Positions 58,280 through 64,000 of a stretch of DNA of 64,000 nucleotides are shown piece after piece. The translations under genes and the position numbers were made by a program. The DNA is taken from assembly GCA_001695595.3 (NCBI GenBank), contig MBPM02000020.1, forward strand, positions 806,001 to 870,000. The letters run 5' to 3'. The stretch comes from Plasmopara viticola (lineage: Eukaryota > Oomycota > Peronosporomycetes > Peronosporales > Peronosporaceae). The notes below the pieces were generated by a model that saw only the letters and a list, made by a program, of their open reading frames with translations, had not been told where the DNA came from and searched no databases. How positions within the stretch are numbered: position 1 is the first letter of the stretch; every line of letters starts with the position of its first letter.

Positions 58280-60169
58280 ATGGGAAAGCATCAACGTCGC
58301 GGACCGACCTTCAAGCGGCCTGCAGCATACGATCGCGACGCGCTGGTAGTCGTCACTCCATCAATGCTTCACTCTGGTGTTTGTGAAGCATCAAAACCAC
58401 CGTCAAATGGTACAAAGAAGCACCAAAAACAATCCAAGAAGCGCAAGATGGACAAGAAAGGCTCGGAGGATGTTTCGAGGGCGATGAAAAAGCGTAAAAA
58501 GAGGCAAGATAGAACAATCATTGCAAATAAAAACGAATCGTGTGCAGCTAAAGTACCATTTGCAGAAACTAGCGGCAGCGGCGCGCCCTACTCCGTGCTT
58601 CGCGTCAAGAGAGACACTGACGTATTGGCTGGACTCTACTGGATCTTGTTGTCCCGCAATACATCACGTCCGTGTGTCGTAGTATTGCCCAATCATGACA
58701 CGACGTCTCCATCTCACGTGGCAAGTATTTTCAAGCATCTAAGACTGCAAGCGGTTGCGCTGCACCACAAGATGACGGCGAAACAACGGAACGAAGTCGT
58801 GCAGAGACTCGAAGCGTTTGTGTCAGTAGCAATGCCAGAGCATACAATGGTGCTAGTAACGACGGATCACATGATGGGTAGCACGGCGAGTCCAAAGGCG
58901 GATGTGGCGCTCGTCGGAGCTGTAAGCAGTGCAGCAACTCGCCTGGCGACGTCAAAGTTTGCACATGTTTACCACGTGACAGGTGCCACGGGACTTGAAA
59001 GAGTAAAGTCAAATACGTTTCAACCAGAGCTCACAGTGCCGGACTTACAGCAGCTACAAGCGCGTCTGAAAGCGGCGCAACAGATTGTGGCCATCGCTCA
59101 GTGTCTTGGTAAGACTGGCGCTGCTGGCCAAGACGATGAAAAATGGGCGCGAAAACTTGCTCAAGACGCAGATTTAGACGAAATAGAGCAGAAGAAGACG
59201 AATCGAGCGCTGACACCCAATGAACAGAAACTTCAGGCGCTGACGGAAAAACTTTACATAATGCTGACACGCAAGTTGACGGGCAATCATTCGGAAAGGA
59301 TCAACGTGGTTTTTGATAAAGCTCACGAAACGGATAGTCAGCACCACCGGGAAAAACTGCGGGTATTGGGTCTAGTCACTATGAATGCGACTGTCGGAAC
59401 GGCTATGACGGAGGGACGGACGTCTGCTCAGACACGATGGATGGACTTTGCAGAAGGCAGGGCACATGGCGGCCATTGGGAAGGTGCGGTACGTCGCGGC
59501 GCTTCAAAGGACGCAACGTCACTACTTATTCGCAATAAAGTGTGTGCTGCACGTGGTAAGACACACGATTCAAGTTTTTTGGGCAAGTGGTGCCCGAATA
59601 AAGAACCGGTCGATGAAGCAAAGTGGGGCGGTGCGTTCGGTAAAGTCTGTGGGCACAACGAAGTGGTCATGAATGAGTTACGGGCGTTCTATCCCCAGGA
59701 AGTCTTGAACTCGAAGGTCTGCAGTAAGCTTTTTCCCGCACCTGGGAACCAAGGATTCGAAGGATGTTTAGAGTATTTGCGGTATGCCTGTATGACACAA
59801 CGAACAAGTATGACGCTCTGGGACGCCGAGTACTTTATCTTTATTGCGTCATGTGGACGAGTTACATGGTCTAAGAAGAATCAACTGCTGCCGCTATCGC
59901 TCGCAAGTGTCCAGTGTCTCGTTCCAGCACTGCGCGGTTGGACGACGGCAAGTGGCGGCCACATTCCACCGAGCGCAATTCTCTGCGCGATCCAGCTCTG
60001 TTGCCAGCTCGGTTGTGGCGACAAGCGTTCGATAGACGCCAAGCTGTCTCTAAAGGCACTGAAGCGCATCATGGGCTTTGCAATTGGCGGGTCTGCGCGC
60101 TTGTGGCGCCAAATTGCAAAGGTGCCGTTGCCTCTTGAACAGGAAACAGTGTACACTTCTCAGCAGTAG
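58280..60169 (+). CDS. Basic protein with divergent superfamily 2 helicase C-terminal-like domain
   Basis: Open from an ATG at 58175 (664 codons), but I favour ATG 58280 (MGKHQRRGPTFKRPAAYDRD; 629 residues), because the earlier ATG lies only 24 bp from the divergent DAHP synthase start. The N-terminal 100 residues are Lys/Arg-rich (KKHQKQSKKRKMDKKG, AMKKRKKRQ), like a nucleolar signal. Then comes a region laid out like a helicase C domain: VLAGLYWILLSRNTSRPCVV, LRLQAVALHHKMTAKQRNEV, and TMVLVTTDHMMGSTASPKAD. It lacks the arginine finger motif HRxGRxxR and no N-terminal Walker A domain is present, so ATPase activity is unlikely. The C-terminal 250 residues contain NLLPLSLASVQCLVPAL-like helices and KALKRIMGFAIGGSARLWR; not identified. 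A ribosome-biogenesis role is a guess. Confidence 0.65.
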   Translation: MGKHQRRGPTFKRPAAYDRDALVVVTPSMLHSGVCEASKPPSNGTKKHQKQSKKRKMDKKGSEDVSRAMKKRKKRQDRTIIANKNESCAAKVPFAETSGSGAPYSVLRVKRDTDVLAGLYWILLSRNTSRPCVVVLPNHDTTSPSHVASIFKHLRLQAVALHHKMTAKQRNEVVQRLEAFVSVAMPEHTMVLVTTDHMMGSTASPKADVALVGAVSSAATRLATSKFAHVYHVTGATGLERVKSNTFQPELTVPDLQQLQARLKAAQQIVAIAQCLGKTGAAGQDDEKWARKLAQDADLDEIEQKKTNRALTPNEQKLQALTEKLYIMLTRKLTGNHSERINVVFDKAHETDSQHHREKLRVLGLVTMNATVGTAMTEGRTSAQTRWMDFAEGRAHGGHWEGAVRRGASKDATSLLIRNKVCAARGKTHDSSFLGKWCPNKEPVDEAKWGGAFGKVCGHNEVVMNELRAFYPQEVLNSKVCSKLFPAPGNQGFEGCLEYLRYACMTQRTSMTLWDAEYFIFIASCGRVTWSKKNQLLPLSLASVQCLVPALRGWTTASGGHIPPSAILCAIQLCCQLGCGDKRSIDAKLSLKALKRIMGFAIGGSARLWRQIAKVPLPLEQETVYTSQQ

Positions 60170-60239
60170 CTGAAGATATAGAGAAAAGAAGCAACAAGTA
60201 CGAGAGTGGCTAATCACTTCCTTTTGCTGCTTTTGCACG

Positions 60240-61064
60240 TCACACAGATAGAAATTCACATTGACGCGTCCTAGTTCCATGCGCAACTTTCGAAGGCGAT
60301 TTTCTTGCTGTTGCACACTCTGGTGCCTGACTGTCTTCTATAAATTCACTCAATCCAGTCCCGTGGCCATTACTTGTGCTATGTGTCGTGATTGTGGCGT
60401 GTTTTTGCAGCACCAATTTCTTCTCGACTGGGTCAAATACCAGCCAATTGTCGGGTCGGGGAATTGTTTGATCTGCAAACTGTAACTTCACCTGTAGCAG
60501 CTTGGCCATTGCTTCATTGCACGTGTCCTTGTCCATTGATTTTGACGGTAAACCATCTACAAGCTCTCTCTCCTCCTCGTTTTCCATCACTTCCTCCACT
60601 TCATCATCCGACACTAATTCGGGCAAGTCTGGCTCAGAAAAGACGAACGGGAGACTAGCAGCAGACAACAAGGTCACTAGCGCAAGAGCAAAGTCGGCTA
60701 TAAAATTCACTTACTGAGTCAAAAAAATTGCAAACAATTGATGGTAAAGCCAGCGACCGGACAGCAGATCAACTAGCAGCGACCAACCCTGATCCAGCAG
60801 TTCCCAGTGCTTGACAGCGTAAATGATCACGTACGCACTCAACAAATGCAGCGTGGGCACGTTGATAGACAATAGTGGAAGCTGCGTAGAGTGCATGCTC
60901 ATCTCGTCTCGCAGTGTTTCCTGGAATGAAAAGTGTGGGTACATTTCGCACACGGCCGCGGCATTCAAATACGTCATGCCCAGCAGATTCAGCAAGACGC
61001 CGACGCCCGTCGCCACGTACACGACAAACCATGGATTGCGGCGCGCGGCAACGAAGATCGCCAT
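60240..61064 (-). CDS. Small hypothetical membrane protein
   Basis: Proposed two exons on the minus strand: 61064-60715 and 60654-60240, across a 60 bp intron (donor GTAAGTG, acceptor CTGCTAG, phase 2), giving 254 residues. The first exon has three to four hydrophobic helices: NPWFVVYVATGVGVLLNLLG, LLSINVPTLHLLSAYVIIYA, and LLVDLLSGRWLYHQLFAIFL. Exon 2 is soluble and acidic at its start (LVSDDEVEEVMENEEERELV), then a mixed tail ending GTRTRQCEFLSV. No family recognised. Without splicing, the first exon would end at a TAA right at the donor. Tail-to-tail with the helicase-like gene, 70 bp apart. Confidence 0.6.
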
Positions 61065-61311
61065 TGTTCTGATAATGCGCCTTACTTGGAAGCAAGCGAT
61101 ACAGAGACGAAGAGATGCAGCCCGTCGAGGTACCCACCAATATACGTCGCCGTTAGTGTTGGAAGGGTAGTACCGTTACCGATTATCGATTTGGTTGAGC
61201 GAGTAACGACTTTTAGAGGTACAAAGGTGATAAATATTAATATTTCTCGAATAGTAGGGCATACTCTTCCTTTATGAATAATATAATTTATTTTGACACG
61301 AATGAAACGCC

Positions 61312-64000
61312 TGGCCAACGAAAAAAGGGGGGGCTAGTTAGCGGGTCCACTTATTTTGAGAACAATTAGTGGTGCTGGCTCTCCCGGCTTTTAAATGCTC
61401 TAATTGTACCAAAAGCGTTTAGCAGGCTCCTGTCCTGGCTTGGCCAGACGAGTCAAAGCAGCTTAGTGTCGACTGCAACGCTTCCGATGGTCCCATTAGC
61501 TGTGCGCTATTGCAACTCGATATGGCAAAGATGGTTGTGCTTCTTTGCCATATAGTATTTGCCATTTTAAGTCTTTAAATCGGCTCTTCGTCACAGACGA
61601 AGATGCCAAAGTACAATTTGACTTCGATCGGGTTTGTAGCACATCGAGTGGGCAGACGGTTTTCCTTACGACAGCATGGATCAAAAAGATTCAGCTTGAG
61701 TCATTAAAGAAGTCTGTAGTACAATATACTCTAATGGCACATGATTTTTAAATAAATGGTCGTTTGGTTATAGAGTACTGTCTTACATGTACAAATGCGT
61801 AGCTAACTATGTGACAATCAGTGATTCTCGCGGCTAATTCATCAACTTCTTAACAGTCTGCCAGAACATGAGATTGCGAAACGCTTAAAGGCCTCGACGT
61901 TGGCTGTGCTTTGCCGAAAAAAATTAGTATTCGGCATAGTGCTGCTTGTGTCATCTGAGCAAAGTGGTGTATTTGATAATTGTTTCAGCCAGTTTAGCTC
62001 GCGTTTAGACCGTAAAATTGCTCATGGATACGTTTTTTTGGGCAACATGGCCTCCCGAACGCATTCTTGCAGAATAGGAGCCAGCAACTTATTGCTGTGT
62101 ATTTGCGAATACTGCTGAATTCCCATCCAGTGGCCTACATAGACATATCACCGATCAAGATCCGGCAGAAAGGCTCAAGCGTCTGCGATGTTTCTTATGC
62201 GTGCTGAGGAGCCTCATTTGTACGCCGATCAGATTTTTATGATTTAATTTTCACTCAACAATACCGTTTGGACGCGGATCTACACTCTTTAATTTCAATC
62301 GACTAAGACACCCTTCTTATAGTCTTTGGGGCACAAGTATTTTAGTAAAAGAAAGGGAAAGGATCGGAGTATCTATTTCACGTATTTTTCGCACTTAGAA
62401 CCAGTTTATCTGTGGAAACAACTACCAGCTTCCGCGAAACTTCGATTGCATATATCCAGCATGAATTTGGTTGTGATTACATCCATTTAAAGAAGCACAC
62501 GGGACCGAAAATTCAAGTGCCTTCCAAAGGCGGCATACAATTGCTAGATTAAAGAAAACAACGCAAGAGTGGGCTAGCTTAGTAATGTTGGGCAAAATCA
62601 AACACTGTCTTTTCGAACGTTTTATCACTCTGATAAATTATGGGTGGCGTACACCACTAACCTTCTTACGGTGATATAAACACGTGTCTTGAAATTTCTA
62701 AGGAAGTCTCGGAACTCTTAAAAGCGTAGTGTCAGCGGCTAATGATTTTTACAAAGCAAGCACGTGTGATAGTGTTCATAACCACTACCCAATTGACCGT
62801 GAGGCAGAGAGGTCGCGTGCTATCAAGACTATGTGCGGCTCCTGCAGATAATTATAAAGGCTAGCGACTTTCCAAGGTAGTTCGGACACCTTGCGCCGAG
62901 ATGCCCAGCGACCTATGTGACTGTAAAGTTCACGGGTCACGTGGGGGTAGGATGTGAAGGACTTTTCTGTCCGAGCCGAGCTTCGGTGGTTATAATCAAG
63001 CATACTTTCCATTGAAAGGGGTTCTGGAATTTGATTATCGACAGTCACAATATCAATATTCATACCAGTTTGTACAATATCTTAAATATCGGAATGAACA
63101 CAACAGTCTCTGCCGAAGTTTTGGATCCAATGCATGGACATAATTGAAGACCAATAGCAAGCCAAAACTTTTACCAAATTGATCAGTCTTCCTATTGCAC
63201 ACGTTAATTCTTTTAAGAATGGGGATAGTCAGTGACTTTAACCAAAATGCCTCATCTGCGATATGCTTGGTGGCCTTAAAAAACTCCGGGGTAGATGCCA
63301 GTCGGCCAAATTATACTATTATGACTCAGGCGTTTTAGTAGAAGTTTCTTCAGTTTTCACAAGTATCTCTGCAGCATAATTGCCCTCTGCGCATAAGGAT
63401 ACGCTTGTTAAAATGGCCGTGGCAGCAACAAAGGCTGCATCTACCACAAAGATTGCGTCTTTGACCTGGTTAGCGAGCCTCAAAAAGCTTGTTAATCAGA
63501 CAGCTTCTCTGGCCAAAAAGGTTGTGGAGAAGCTTTTCACTCCACCGCGGCAGGGAACGCGTGCCTATTTTAGTCCGATTCTGTCCCCACGATGTTTTGT
63601 AGCGTTCTATGCATAAATGTTAGTGTCAGTCATAAATGCAACTTCACGAAATGACAGTCGTGGTCCACAGCTTTTACAACTAAATTAATTTAATAACAGT
63701 AACGTCTTGTTTATAATTTTCCTATTTATGTGTTTTTCGTTGGTAAGCTAATATTGAGGTGTGATAACATTTTCCTCATATAGAAATGTATTTTATTGTG
63801 GTTGTAACGTAACAGAGGCTCCCTTTTTAGGTGAAGAATTATATTGTGTCTGATGCTGACAATCTATAGCGTTTGGAATAATTTCCTTCAGGTTGTCTAG
63901 CTAGCAACATTTGTACTATAAAATATAGTCATCTACTCATTAAATTCTATTATATTGCCATCTATGGATCATCGGACGAAGTTGCGTTATTTCGGCACGC
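61312..64000 (+). repeat. Long interspersed repeat, copy 2 (runs off the window)
   Basis: Same sequence and orientation as 51027-53727, beginning CTGGCCAACGAAAAAAGGGG about 10.28 kb downstream. Both copies carry private substitutions and small indels (for example a lost 'gacata' repeat near 62140). The 78-codon frame recurs at 63380-63616. Confidence 0.85.

Noticed and set aside
1..64000. RxLR or Crinkler effector genes
   Set aside because: No frame with a signal peptide followed by RxLR-EER, or an LxLFLAK start, was found.
1..64000. CRISPR arrays or bacterial operons
   Set aside because: No regularly spaced repeats of that type; introns and gene content are eukaryotic.

Overview
The window is nuclear DNA of a eukaryote, most likely an oomycete of the Phytophthora/downy mildew type. 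The reasons are compact genes with 60-125 bp GT-AG introns, a KRE6/SKN1-type beta-glucan synthesis protein, a class II DAHP synthase, ankyrin remnants, and small gene islands set in wide AT-rich tracts full of decayed mobile DNA. Species cannot be fixed from sequence alone.

Gene islands. (1) 3.6-12.4 kb: an RNase III-type protein with an apparently dead second RNase III domain, a KRE6/SKN1-like GH16 membrane protein (2 exons), exonuclease 1 (6 exons) and a small basic protein. (2) 32.5-36.2 kb: an ABCB-type half transporter, probably mitochondrial, and a coiled-coil protein (2 exons). (3) 41.8-44.4 kb: chaperonin CCT5 and a trihelix/SANT-like protein. (4) 54.1-61.1 kb: a small Cys-rich protein, a TMEM181/Wntless-like membrane protein, class II DAHP synthase (2 exons) divergent from a helicase-C-like nucleolar-type protein, and a small membrane protein (2 exons). 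These are mostly housekeeping functions (DNA repair, RNA processing, wall glucan, protein folding, shikimate pathway) with no operon-like logic.

Between the islands lie: a broken ankyrin gene at the left edge; a 795 bp terminal-inverted-repeat element with a coiled-coil reading frame (19.6-20.4 kb); a degraded Ty1/Copia retrotransposon (21.0-25.0 kb) whose 5' LTR carries an array of CRE-like palindromes; a 719 bp Mutator-like element with long inverted repeats and a 10-11 bp target duplication (44.6-45.3 kb); and a repeat of at least 2.7 kb present twice in direct orientation (51.0 and 61.3 kb) that brackets island 4.

The most unusual content is 25.0-30.7 kb. Read across frameshifts and stops, it holds the remains of an integrated Polinton-like/Maverick-like DNA virus: an A32/FtsK-type packaging ATPase, a virion-protein (penton/minor capsid) family member, a pVI-like minor capsid fragment, a QT-rich repeat protein and a long unidentified frame on the opposite strand. 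All are broken. This looks like an endogenous virus fossil, presumably of the protist itself.

Exon boundaries were placed by hand from GT-AG sites and reading-frame continuity. In each multi-exon model the joined length is a multiple of three.
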